Below, one piece after another: positions 45,110-55,714 of a stretch of 64,000 bases of DNA. The notes under the pieces are model-generated. The model saw nothing but the letters and a program-made list of their open reading frames with translations. It was not told the DNA's origin and did not search any database. The stretch is from Lepidonotus clava (taxonomy: Eukaryota; Annelida; Polychaeta; Phyllodocida; Polynoidae): assembly GCA_936440205.1 (NCBI GenBank), contig OW387138.1, forward strand, positions 51,413,526-51,477,525. The letters run 5' to 3'. Both the position numbers and the translations under genes were made by a program. Position 1 is the stretch's first letter; each line of letters opens with the position of its first letter.

Positions 45110-45420
45110 TTAGGGTCTTTTTGATTTAACAACTTTTTGATTACAAATGGAGAGTTCTCCTGTAAAAAGCGTAACGTCCCGACCCTGTTTAAAATAAGTT
45201 AACAATCTACCTCCTCTCTTGACATGACGATTAGGGTTCAGAGTAGTCCTATCATTATCATTAATTTGATAATACAAGTCTGATGGATGAACGAAAAACG
45301 TAAAGCCTGAAGGGGATTCGAACCCGGGGCCTGGAGAGATAGCTGGTAGCCAAAAATCCACCGGGTTCAATAATACGATGACGTCGGAAACCAGCGAAGG
45401 CCGTCTAGAGGTCCTTCCGG
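45110..45420 (-). mobile_element. tRNA-like (SINE) piece joined to a LINE endonuclease fragment
   Basis: On the minus strand, 45,420 to about 45,300 has a tRNA B-box match GGTTCGAATCC. It is followed by a short open stretch (NRHVKRGGRLLTYF) that resembles the HVKRGGG part of the LINE endonuclease at about 6,075-6,100. A truncated composite, not a functional tRNA gene. Confidence 0.45.
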
Positions 45421-46331
45421 TCGCAGGACGAAATACGTCGAAACTGCGTTGCCGAAAAACGATCATGGGGATTGTAAATTGAAGTTGATAAAGTTGCCTT
45501 TCCGCCGAAAGAGACACATCAGTGACAATTGAGGGCGATCAAAATTAATAACTTGTGGTATTGCTTGTTTTCCAAATCGGAAAACCCACTGAAACACAAC
45601 GACCAAAACTACAAAGTGTCTCTTTGTGGTAAACACCGTTCTCGTTGCCAGACCTGGGTGGTAGGATCTAATCCAACTTGATGCACTCGATTAGCTCCTA
45701 CCACTCCAAATTTTCATTTTTTTCGGAAGTTTTATTTGTAATAATGGTGTTAAAATGACCGGATGGCCCACGGGCCGGTTCGGGGGGATACAGGGGTGGA
45801 CCCAGGAATTTGTAGAGGTGGGGGGGGGGGGGGGGGCAATGCATTAATCTATGTGGGAGCCTCCGAGGGCCCCTTTTTAAACAACATGATTTAACAGGAG
45901 AGGGGGGAGGGGGGCAAGGCCCGTCAGGCTAATATAGCACATTTATCATTTCTTATGTCGAGAGTTAAATAAGGGTAAAAAATTAAAATCTCACAAAATA
46001 ATAATTTTATGTGTAGTCAAGGTTATTGAATATTATCATTTTCAGTGAAGACCATGTGCGCTTTCAAGCCTTTCACCCAGTATTTCCAAGAAGTTTAAGA
46101 ATCTGGTTTAGGCAGCCTGGTTTAACTCCTATAAAATCTGTTTTAAGAAAATCTGTTTTAAAAATCCTGTATTTCTAACTCTTTTAGTTAAACCATAACT
46201 AAGGACCTTAAAACAGAGTTAAGGTGGAGAGTTCAGTAGGTTGGGAAAGACCAAATTATTTTTGCCTTAATGCTTAAACCAGTCTCACAAGCGAGTTTAA
46301 GAAATCTGGTTTAAAACAGGCTTAAACCATA
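45421..46331. other. Non-coding; G-rich tract and short repeats
   Basis: A long G run lies at about 45,820-45,835 beside a GTGGACCCAGGAATT block like the one in the terminal repeats. Repeats of TCTGGTTTAA type occur at 46,090-46,330. No gene seen. Confidence 0.4.
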
Positions 46332-47075
46332 GGGTAAAGTCAGGTAATATGGGCACCTTAAGGACCCATGTCTGTAAAATCAAGAGAAATGATCATAACT
46401 TACTTCTGTTTTCTTTTATGGAATTGTTTTCAGTAATTGATGAAATAAGTGCATTTTTGACCATATAGGTCAAGAAATAAATATTATATTGAGAAAATAA
46501 GTTTTTGCATTTTCAAAACCCATATTACCCACCACGGGGAAATATGGGCACCCCCTATTTTAGGGTAATATGGGCACACCTGCCCATATTAGCCCTGTAG
46601 AATTACAGTGACAAATGAAGGAGGCTAATATGGGCAGCACAAGAACCCTGCCCATATTAGACTTCCCATAGGTTACTATGGGATTTCGGGGGGTGCCCAT
46701 ATTACCCTAAAAAATAGTCTTTCCTAGATCCCCTATAGAATAAAGGCTGTTTTTCCTATATCTTTGACTGTGATTTCGGTGTGTTACTAAGAGGTTGCAC
46801 TACAATGTGGTATTTGAATGGTTAAGATATTCCTACTCATTCATATTTTATGTATCATTATGTGACAGCATGCAAGCAAGTTCAGATACCCTCTTAGAGG
46901 TTTTGTTGCATATCTTGATAAATATATAGTAATTTGCTGAAAAGAAATGGTCTATGTCAATGTTTTTTGGTTCCCCACATTGTGATAAGAGGTTACAGGA
47001 CTTATACCTGACAGAAATATGAAATATTGGGGGTGCCCATATTACCTGCTATGCCCATATTACCCGACCTTACCC
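46332..47075. mobile_element. 744-bp MITE with TA duplication
   Basis: Inverted ends GGGTAA(A/G)GTC(A/G)GGTAATATGG at 46,332 and, in reverse, at 47,075, flanked by TA on both sides. The TA duplication suggests a Tc1/mariner-type or related source. The block GGTAATATGGGCA recurs several times inside in both orientations. Confidence 0.7.
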
Positions 47076-48275
47076 TATTTGCTTTTTGGAAATACGCTCT
47101 TAAAACTTTTAGCTACAAGTTTGGTTGAACTAACCCTATTTTTTGGGGGGAAATAGGCCTATTGGGCATTAGTTTGATGGGATGGAAAACCAATATTGAT
47201 ATGATATGTGATAAGATTTCTCAAAAATATCACTTTCATTTCACGATAAGGGTTGTACCCAACATCATGGGAAGACAATTGTTTCATTATTAAGTAATCA
47301 TAGAGGTTATAAAGTTAAATCACGCTTTATCGCTGTTTTGACGCTTTTGATTAATTATTATGAATTATTTTTGATTTTATATAACTTTTTTTCTATAAGT
47401 AAGGGCTATTAAAACAAAATGCGCTAATGATATACCAATGTGAGCGATACAACCCTGTTTTACCCTAGTTGCGTGCACACTATACTCCTTCTGCGCTTCA
47501 GCCTCGTCTATTCTTATTAGGTCAGGAAACTCAGTAGTATCCCGTCACATTGCGTCAGCCCACGTAGGCCAATGGTTGTTTAAAAGCCCCCCTCCGGAGT
47601 TCCTTACCTGCGAGCCGCGACACTGGCCTGCGCATACAGTCTATGATAATGGAAGAACTTGCTTGTTCGAATCCCGCTAGAGTCGGCTAGGCTGGCCTAG
47701 CACACGACGTCCTATACCCCCCAGTGTCACCGTTACACTCGCACACCTTTTTCATTTCTTTTTAAGGCTATATGTTATAAAGGGTGGGTTACCCCTGCAT
47801 CTATTGCGTATTTGGTGCATTTTTTTGTTGAGCTTGGAAACCCATATCAACCTGCGTTTATAAATTATATGACGCAAATGTGGGAAGGCCGGTGTAGATA
47901 AATAATAGTGTAGCCCTGAAGTTTCCCTTTTTAAAGGTAAATTCGTATTTATATGAATAAGAATGAACGGTCGGTTGTTATGTCGCGCATGTAAGCTTTG
48001 TATGGCGGATTTTTATAGGCTCATTTTTGATAGAAACATGTGAAGTAATCTAATAAGAAATTCCAAACGAAATTTTCAGATTATGGAGCCAAATTGCTTA
48101 ATCCAATCGTCAGAATAGATATTAGCAAAAAAAAAAAATGAAGTCATGATTGAATTTTAGATGAATGACATTTTGTCCCATGTGATAATTGCAAAAATTA
48201 TGAAAATTATGATGATCGAATTAATCGAAGCTATTTCATAAGCATTAAAGTGTAGATGCGTGATACAACCCCCTT
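47076..48275. other. Non-coding right part of the giant element
   Basis: No ORF supported. A GTTCGAATCCC B-box-like match near 47,652 hints at a decayed tRNA-derived SINE. Confidence 0.4.
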
Positions 48276-48815
48276 GCGGGATACAACCCACATTCCCCCT
48301 ATAGGCATACAAACTTTGCTAAATCTGAGGGGGTTCCAGAGACCCCTAATTTGGATAATTCCCTTTATTGGTAGTTTAATTGCGTAAAATTTGAGAAATC
48401 TGAGGGGGGTCCACACAACATGGGAACCCCTCCCCCCCCCCCCTCCCGCCCTGAGGGGGGGGGCTGGGTACGCCACTGCTGGCAATTATATTGGTGCCTG
48501 AATGGAGGGTAGGTACATTAACACGCCGAGAAGGTTGGGCGTGTTAAGAGAACTATGAGCGGACGGGACTATTGTGACACAATATAGTTAACACCCCCTG
48601 ACTTACACTTATATACACGCCAGAAGGGGAAGGGAAACTATGAGGTGGGCGCAAAAATATTACCTAACACGCCCACTGCTATGGGTGGTATAATGATACT
48701 TTGCTTTTTCAGGGATAATGGTGGAGTAAGACTTACACTCCTTGACACGGTTTAGAGCAAATTGATTCAGACACGGCCGAGTCTGTTTAATGTATGAGTT
48801 CAAAAATTTGCCGTG
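48276..48815. repeat. Right terminal inverted repeat of the giant element
   Basis: Reverse complement of 23,697-24,246 with scattered differences. It ends with GTG at 48,813-48,815. The flank after it (TTC) does not match the left flank (TAA). Confidence 0.85.
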
Positions 48816-49527
48816 TTCTAGTCCCACACATGTCTTCCAGTGGGAGTTGGCGAGGGTGGTCAACCTACTTGGCCATTATATTCAAATAATATTTCTTAAT
48901 GGCGTCCCATCAATGGGGGTGGGGAGCCGTGCAGCCAATAGGGAGTTTCATATCCCACAACGTATCTTGATACGTCAAGGTATCTCAAATCTACAGAATG
49001 ATTTTTAAGGGTAAATGTGCAACATTCGGTGATTATAATTAAATCAGGATGTATCATTGAGGCTTACTAGTACACGGATACAAAAAATATTTTTGAAATA
49101 CTTTATAACGGCTATCATAAAACATACCAGTCTATGATACCAGTCGATATAGCTAGGACATTGATAAACCTTGAGACAACGTTGAATATAGGTTGATTGG
49201 TTTTGTTAGGTTGCAACCTAAGTGCAACATGTTGCATCAATGTTCATTATCAACGTCACTTCAATTTACAAATTCAATGTTCAATTGACATTGAAGCAAT
49301 GTCATTTCAATTTAAAATTAAATACAACCAAAACCTAACGTTGATTCATTTTGCCCAGTACTGCGTAAGCATCCGCCACTGGGGCCCGCGTTAGTTCATC
49401 CTTGGAGGACCTGAAACTCCCTATACCCCCCACCCCACCGACCCCCTGTCCCCTTCCCAGGTACCGGTGATTCCCCGCCAATTATTTTGTAACATGAAGT
49501 CGATAAAATGGCAGTTTAAGTAGTTAT
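48816..49527. other. Spacer between the two giant elements
   Basis: About 0.7 kb without a gene. Partly palindromic AT-rich DNA at about 49,170-49,350 with recurring CAACGTTGA/TTCAATTTA blocks looks like an old MITE. Confidence 0.4.
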
Positions 49528-50290
49528 CACGGGAAGAATTTGAACTCATACATTCGACAGGCTCGGGCTTGTCTGAAACCACTTCCTCTAAAACGTGTCA
49601 AGGAGTGTAAGTCTTACTCCACGATTATCCCTGAAAAATCATAGTATCATTATACCACCCATAGCAGTGGGCGTGTTAGGTAATACTTTTGCGCCCACCT
49701 CAAAGTTTCCCTTGCCCTTCTGGCGTGTATATAAGTGTAAGTCAGGGGGTGTTAACTATATTGTGTCACAATAGTCCCATCCGCTCATAGTTCTCTTCAC
49801 ACGCCCAACCTTCTCGGCGTCTTAACGTACCCACACTCCATTCAGGCACCAATATAATTGCCAGCAGTGGCGTATCCCGTTCCCCCCCGCCCCCCCCCCC
49901 CCTCAGGGCGGGAGTGGGGGGGGGGGGGGGGTCCCCATGTTCGGTTGACCCCCCTCCGATTTCTCAAATTTTACGCAATTAAACTACCAATAAAGGGAAT
50001 TATCCAAATTAGGGGGTCTCTGGAACCCCTCAGATTTAGCAAAGTTTCTATGCCTATAGACCTATACGGGGAATGTGGGTTGTATTTGATGGCCGCGCTT
50101 TACCAGTGTTCTACTCTCACTGTACTTAGAAGTTAGTAGGCATTAAAAGACTGTGTTTCACTCTGATCTAGTATATTTGTAAATTTAGATGAAACATATA
50201 TTATGACTCACATTATCTGTTCAATATACTCTGTACGATCGGCCGTAGACTGCCAGGTACACACAAAAGGTACACATATAAGATTCTATG
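49528..50290. repeat. Left terminal arm of the second copy
   Basis: Matches 23,697-24,425 including the terminus, the GGCGTGTTA motifs and the C/G runs. Near 50,282 it jumps to sequence that lies about 0.4 kb further in (as at 24,838-24,880), then leaves the element. Confidence 0.8.
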
Positions 50291-50339
50291 CCCTCGTTAT
50301 TTTTTGCCTAGTAGCATCATCGAAAATCTATTCCATTGC

Positions 50340-52892
50340 AGTAGTTGCAGCTTTAACAAAACAATCCCCCCTTTCCAGCTTCAACGTGTTAATTCCATTA
50401 ATGCGCTTTCCTATCACAGTTAATCTGACAACCTGTATCCAAAGGTATTCTGTAGGCCTAAGTGTAATTAATGGAGGAAAGCGGGGGGGTGGGATATTGA
50501 CATGTTTTGAATCATACAGATTTATGTCTCAAACTTATCAACGTATATATATATCTGGTTTCAATACATATTATAGTAAAAACTCACAAAAGTGGCGAGT
50601 GTCATGTTGACGCTGGGGAAACGACAATCGTTTTGTTAGGCCGGGCCTAACGAATCTAGTGGGGGTCGAACCCACGAGGGGCTCGAATAATTCATTAGTG
50701 GCCCAGCGTCACGGCTCGCCGGACGGTTGTGGCCGATAGAGGCCTTTTATATCCGAACCACAGGACTGATGCAATACACCGCGTCCTACTTCTAGTATAG
50801 TGTAGACAATCTGCGGCGAATGACCCCTCCGCGCCAGAATCGTCATCCATGATTCGCAGTTAGCGAGCGTCGAGGTGGCAGAGTGATAGTGTAGACTGAT
50901 CTTACCTCCAGCGACACCTGGTGGATTAAATTGAAACCAGGACGACCATGAACGAAAAAAATGTATTCAAATAGATTCGAACACGGGCAGGCCACCATCC
51001 AAGTAACAACCGGTCTCAATGTTGCTTAACTTACCCGGGCTAGGGACCATCCAAATACCCACCGGTATGAACAGATCGTAGCTTAGTGAAATTGACTGTA
51101 TGGATTTAAACATATCAACCAGGAGCCATCAAGAGATAAAGTCTAGTATTGATAGACTTGGATACCTGCCAAACTGAATTAAACCTTCTGCATACCCAGT
51201 ATTATTAGATTAAGCAGTTTGGGGTATTTAGGCATATTTCCTGGTACTGACATGTACAGAACCAGAATTTTGGGGGCGGTGATGTGAGTCTTCCCTGACA
51301 AACAAGGGGCCCTTGATGGGGGGGGGGTCCCAATGTCGCATGTCAATTTTAAGAAACATCCATGTTGCCCTGTCGAATTTAAGAATTAGCCCTGTCCCAT
51401 GTCACTAAGCCCAAAAAGGGCCATGTCGCCGTCTCGAATTTAAGGGTCTAGGGCCATAAACAAGAGGTGCACGTGGTCAACTAGAATTTAGGAGGGATCG
51501 GTGAGAAAAAGAAGGGGCGGGCGGTAGTTTGGCAGTGGGTAGTATCCTTGAAAGGGCCCCCTTCCCAGTATGAAGTGGAAAAGGAGAAAGTGGAGGATCG
51601 GATTCATATGGGGAGTCCCATTGGAATTGCAAATATAAATTTATGCAACATTTTGTTCACACTTTAATTTCAGAAACTAATTTCACATCAGAATGTACTG
51701 AGCATTTGTATATATTGTTCATTCTTAGTCCTAACACCAAGGAAAATGTACGTATTTTGTTTTGTTTTTCCATATGAAATATTTATAGTTTTATATTCTG
51801 AATTTGTAGTCTTATCCCCGTCATGGGTAGCCCTGTGGTCAGGGGTGTCTGGTGACCAGCTGCAGATGGTTATGTGATGTGGGGGAAGAACGGGGGTTGG
51901 GCGATAGACACAGCATGTGGTCTCTGTCCTGTGGAGCATTAAATTATTCCGACAGTGATGATAGAAAAGTCTGAAATCATAAATCAAAGTAGGATTTTTT
52001 CTACGGAAAACATTCTTTAACATAATTGTGAACAAATTGATATGTTTAAAGTCAAAAATGAGCAATAATTAAGATAAATACAAAATTCGGAGAATTAAAC
52101 AAATAATAATATGTTAATACTCGACCCTCCCGTAAATGCATGCAATTCTTCGAGGATGAATTTACACTTTTTTTTTCTCATGGACCACTTTCATCTCTGG
52201 AAATCCCCTTAGCTTATTACAGGGGTGCTAAACACTGGTTTTCCCTACCAAGACATATTCGTGAATTAGATAATATTGATATAAAATAGTACAATAATAA
52301 TGACACTTTAAAATTATGAACAGAAAAAAGGCGTATTGCCGTATGACGGACGATACGTCAAGTTTACCCAGGCATTTACAGGATTCGAACCCGTGCAGAG
52401 AAAACACATCAGGTCGCCGGTGAAATGACTTATCCATTTTACCGCCGACTTGATGCTGCAGGTGATTGATTTTCCGACGGGTAGGTTCCTCCACGGGCCT
52501 TACGATGGGGTCAAACATTGCCATTTCTCCACGTCTTCACAAATCAAGGCTCCTGCCCCGCTAAAACTAGTAATCTGTCGGGATAGACTGGGAGGGAGTG
52601 AGGGAGAGAGCCCTGCGTGATGGAGGATTAATCTCCAGGGCCCCACCCGGGTGCCCGACCCAGAGACCGCCTGACGGTGTAACCCTTACCGGGCCACGCC
52701 CCACCACGCCCCGTTGCACTGCGTAAGTAAATCCCGGTCTCAACCGATGATTGGGACGGATTCTGAGCTGTGTCGCAGTTTGCCCCATGAGTTTAATTTG
52801 CCCCAGTCTGAGAGGAGCTCTCTGTTGGTCGTTACAGGGGTGTGCACCTGCCATCCGGCTTAAAGCCTGCAGTCTGTAGCAGAATGTATTGA
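50340..52892. other. DNA of mixed origin inside the left arm of the second copy
   Basis: Carries a short endonuclease-like LINE fragment at about 50,455-50,520 (GGKRGGGILTCF), tRNA B-box-like matches near 50,665 and 50,975, and no gene. It ends in a G run at 52,893 where the element arm starts again. Confidence 0.45.
52370..52470 (-). repeat. tRNA-derived SINE-like sequence
   Basis: On the minus strand GGGTTCGAATCCTG is a good B box, preceded by an A-box-like GGCGGTAAAATGGATAAG about 50 bases upstream. The spacing fits a tRNA-derived promoter, but the sequence does not fold as a normal tRNA by eye. Confidence 0.4.
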
Positions 52893-53235
52893 AGGGGGGG
52901 GGGGGGGTCCCATGTTCGGTTGACCCCCCTCCGATTTCTCAAATTTTACGCAATTAAACTACCAATAAAGGGAATTATCCAAATTAGGGGGTCTCTGGAA
53001 CCCCTCAGATTTAGCAAAGTTTCTATGCCTATAGACCTATACGGGGAATGTGGGTTGTATTTGATGGCCGCGCTTTACCAGTGTTCTACTCTCACTGTAC
53101 TTAGAAGTTAGTAGGCATTAAAAGACTGTGTTTCACTCTGATCTAGTATATTTGTAAATTTAGATGAAACATATATTATGACTCACATTATCTGTTCAAT
53201 ATACTCTGTACGATCGGCCGTAGACTGCCAGGTAC
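52893..53235. repeat. Second occurrence of the left-arm segment
   Basis: Near-identical to 49,930-50,275. It joins smoothly into the PHD gene side, so it is the true continuation of the second element. Confidence 0.8.
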
Positions 53236-53385
53236 ACACAAAAAACATAGTTTAGCGTGAAGCTGTGATTTAAGGTAAATTCTAACCTATAGCTAGTGTT
53301 ACTATATAAAAACAAAAATAAAAGGACATTTGACACAAAGTGTAGTTAAAATCTAGTGTACTATTTTATTGCTGAATCGATTCTA

Positions 53386-54897
53386 TTAATCTTTATCCTC
53401 GGCGCACCACTCGCACAACACCTCGGAGCACATGATGCTGGCAGGCTCGCCCCCCTCACAGTCGGCGTGGTAGCACCGGCCGCAGTAGTTGCAGACCAAG
53501 TACATTCTGAAATATTACGGAGGCATGTTTAAATACACATTTTTTTAAATTGTGTGCACGAACTAATCGGACCATCATCAATCACAATTTTTAGTAACCG
53601 TACGAAATTCGGCGTTCACTCCAACGTCAACATCAAGATTCTATGCCCTCGTTATTTTTTGCCTAGTAGCATCATCGAAAATCATTGTCGCTATATAATA
53701 TTATTTATTATGAAAAAAAAACCCGGCGTACCTGTAGTTGCCATCCAAGAATATGGCCTGCGGTTGTGTGGCGTGTTGGTCTTCGGCAAACGTTTCCATC
53801 GCCTTCCACCTTTGGTCCGTTAAGTACTCCTCCTGCTCCTGAAAAAAATTGTGTGGTTATAGTTAAATGTGCAAAAGTCAATTTTGCACTTACTACATAC
53901 CAGCGTGTCCCTCGTAATATTGGCAAATTTCAGAACAATTGTACTCGTGAAATCGCCCCACTCATCATTTTGTTTTGTTTATACATATTTCCCTTCATAC
54001 GCTTACATGTTTTATTTCCCACTTAGCTTCATCGTGTAAATACAAATGTACCAACCTGGGTCGGATCCTCCGAACAGTAGACGCACGTCCACTCTGATGG
54101 GCCGTCCGGGAGCTGTTGTTGGTCGTGCGTCCTGGAAAAAATTTCAAAAATCATCACACCGTCCATCATTTCAACATAGGTGGTCGAAACTACCAAATCA
54201 TCGGCATCTCAATTTTTCTCATCCAATCTCTATTTCATGTTATTGTGCCAGTCTGACAAATTTGCAATTTTTAAATTGTCCAAAAAAGAGCCTGTTGTTT
54301 CAGCATGTTACATGAATTCGAGCGACCACAACTATGTCCGACCGCGAGTCCGTCGTCGGGTTTTAGACAGTGTGCATTATTTGGCATGACGATAGTCATC
54401 CTACCAGATAGTAAGTTAATAATTTTCTTTCCATGCTTCTCTTCCATCCCTGTCCATCAACAGTGTTGAACAATTTAAACCTACTTAGGGGTGAACAGGG
54501 GCGCGCACTCGGTCCATTCAGGTTCCGTCCAGATCGTTTCCTCCTCTTCAATATTTTTCTCCTCACGCGGTGTCCATGCCTGGGATTCCTCTTCCTCCTC
54601 CGACCGCACATGGTTGCTTGAATGAGCCAAAAAAAACAACCTTTAAGTGTCTGGAAATGGTTATCTACGTGTATGGGGAGAAAACGAAAAAAAATGGAAA
54701 ATATCTACCAAACGTAACAGCTATTATCCACACAATTATACATTTGTTAACAAACACTCTATATATGGAAGTGTAACCCCCAAGTCATTCTCCCGCAAAG
54801 CCTGAAAAAACACTACTTCTCTATATAGGCATGTTATCTTATCAAATTATAGGCAAGTTATCTGATTCACCTACCGGGTTTTCTGCGCGGTCGCCAT
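53386..54897 (-). CDS. PHD-finger cargo protein, second copy, five exons (152 aa)
   Basis: Exons 54,897-54,875, 54,616-54,485, 54,131-54,056, 53,838-53,732 and 53,506-53,386, each the same length as in the left copy. The same PHD cysteines and histidine are present. Several amino-acid changes lie in the Glu-rich second exon while the finger exons are nearly unchanged. That pattern is expected if the finger is the constrained part. It looks whole. Confidence 0.85.
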
Positions 54898-55714
54898 TGT
54901 TCACAATGTGGTGCTTGTGTTTAATATCAGCAAACTTCTGCGTACGTACGGCTTTTATGGTCGTGAGGCTGGCGCGGGACTGTGTGTGTGCACGTGGTGG
55001 GCACCTCCTTATAAAGCTGGTGCCCCCCCCCCCCCCCGACCCCCCCGGGGGGCAGGGTAATGAGGGGCCATCTAGGTCAGCCGAGCAGCCTGAGCGACCG
55101 GTGTCAGGTGTTACATAAGGTGTCGCTCGCGCAGCGCAGCCCTGGCAGCTGGATGTGCACGTCCTGACACCTGACTCAAGAAACCACCCGTAAATGCACA
55201 CGGCCCCACACCCCCAGCCTGTGAAATAACTTCAGAAAACGTACCTCAAAGTCGCACATCCTGGCACCGTAACCTTGCGAAGTAATTTCCTACCTTTTAT
55301 TTTAAATTTGAAAGTAGTCACATTATAAGGTTTAGGGCGTAATATAATTATTCCTAATAAAAAAATGTTGCTTTTGTTGGCAAAAGCGTCTAAATCACAT
55401 AATCCTAACAATGCATATAAAACACCGGACATTGTCCGAAATTAAGCTGCTGCACCCTATAGGCCGGGCCTATAGGCCTTCACCCGGGGATCACACTCAC
55501 ACTCGTGAGTCTAGATCTGCACACTCACACTCGTGATTCTGCACACTCACTGCCAGGTGCGTTATTTTTAAGTTTTGCACTTTTTTTATTCCCATATATC
55601 GGGGGGTGCATATCCAATATTTGTGGTGCACAATCTCATTAATGATGCATACGTTTTCAGCTTAATTTCGGACACTACGTGCACGAGTTCGATATATCTA
55701 TAGGTCCTCTAGAT
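54898..55714. other. Intergenic region between PHD and transposase genes, second copy
   Basis: Like 26,098-26,945 with small deletions and a longer C run at about 55,023-55,037. No gene seen. Confidence 0.5.

Larger units (their letters stand above)
23697..48815. mobile_element. Giant CACTA/EnSpm-type transposon with envelope-like gene, left copy
   Basis: Bounded by inverted repeats of about 540 bp that begin CAC(A/G)GCAAATTTTTGAACTC and end with its complement, GTG last. The 25.1-kb interior carries a PHD-finger gene, an EnSpm-type transposase gene, two small membrane protein genes, a coiled-coil protein gene and an envelope-like glycoprotein gene. CAC...GTG termini and the transposase family agree. 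The 3-bp flanks (TAA and TTC) do not match, so a target duplication is not shown. Two inserts are nested: a 3.3-kb relative at 38,100 and a 744-bp MITE at 46,332. The transposase gene is broken in this copy (a few breaks) while the envelope and PHD genes look whole. High similarity to the copy starting at 49,528 suggests a young age. Confidence 0.8.

Noticed and set aside
23697-48815. Reading the giant element as a second Polinton
   Set aside because: No polymerase B, packaging ATPase or capsid genes are present, and the transposase and CAC...GTG ends fit EnSpm/CACTA.
50203-50610. 135-codon plus-strand ORF in the second copy
   Set aside because: It crosses a junction between element arm and foreign DNA, so it is a chance fusion; only the short endonuclease-like part is noted.
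52370-52470. True tRNA gene
   Set aside because: The B box is good but I could not fold a normal acceptor stem and anticodon arm by eye; a SINE is more likely.
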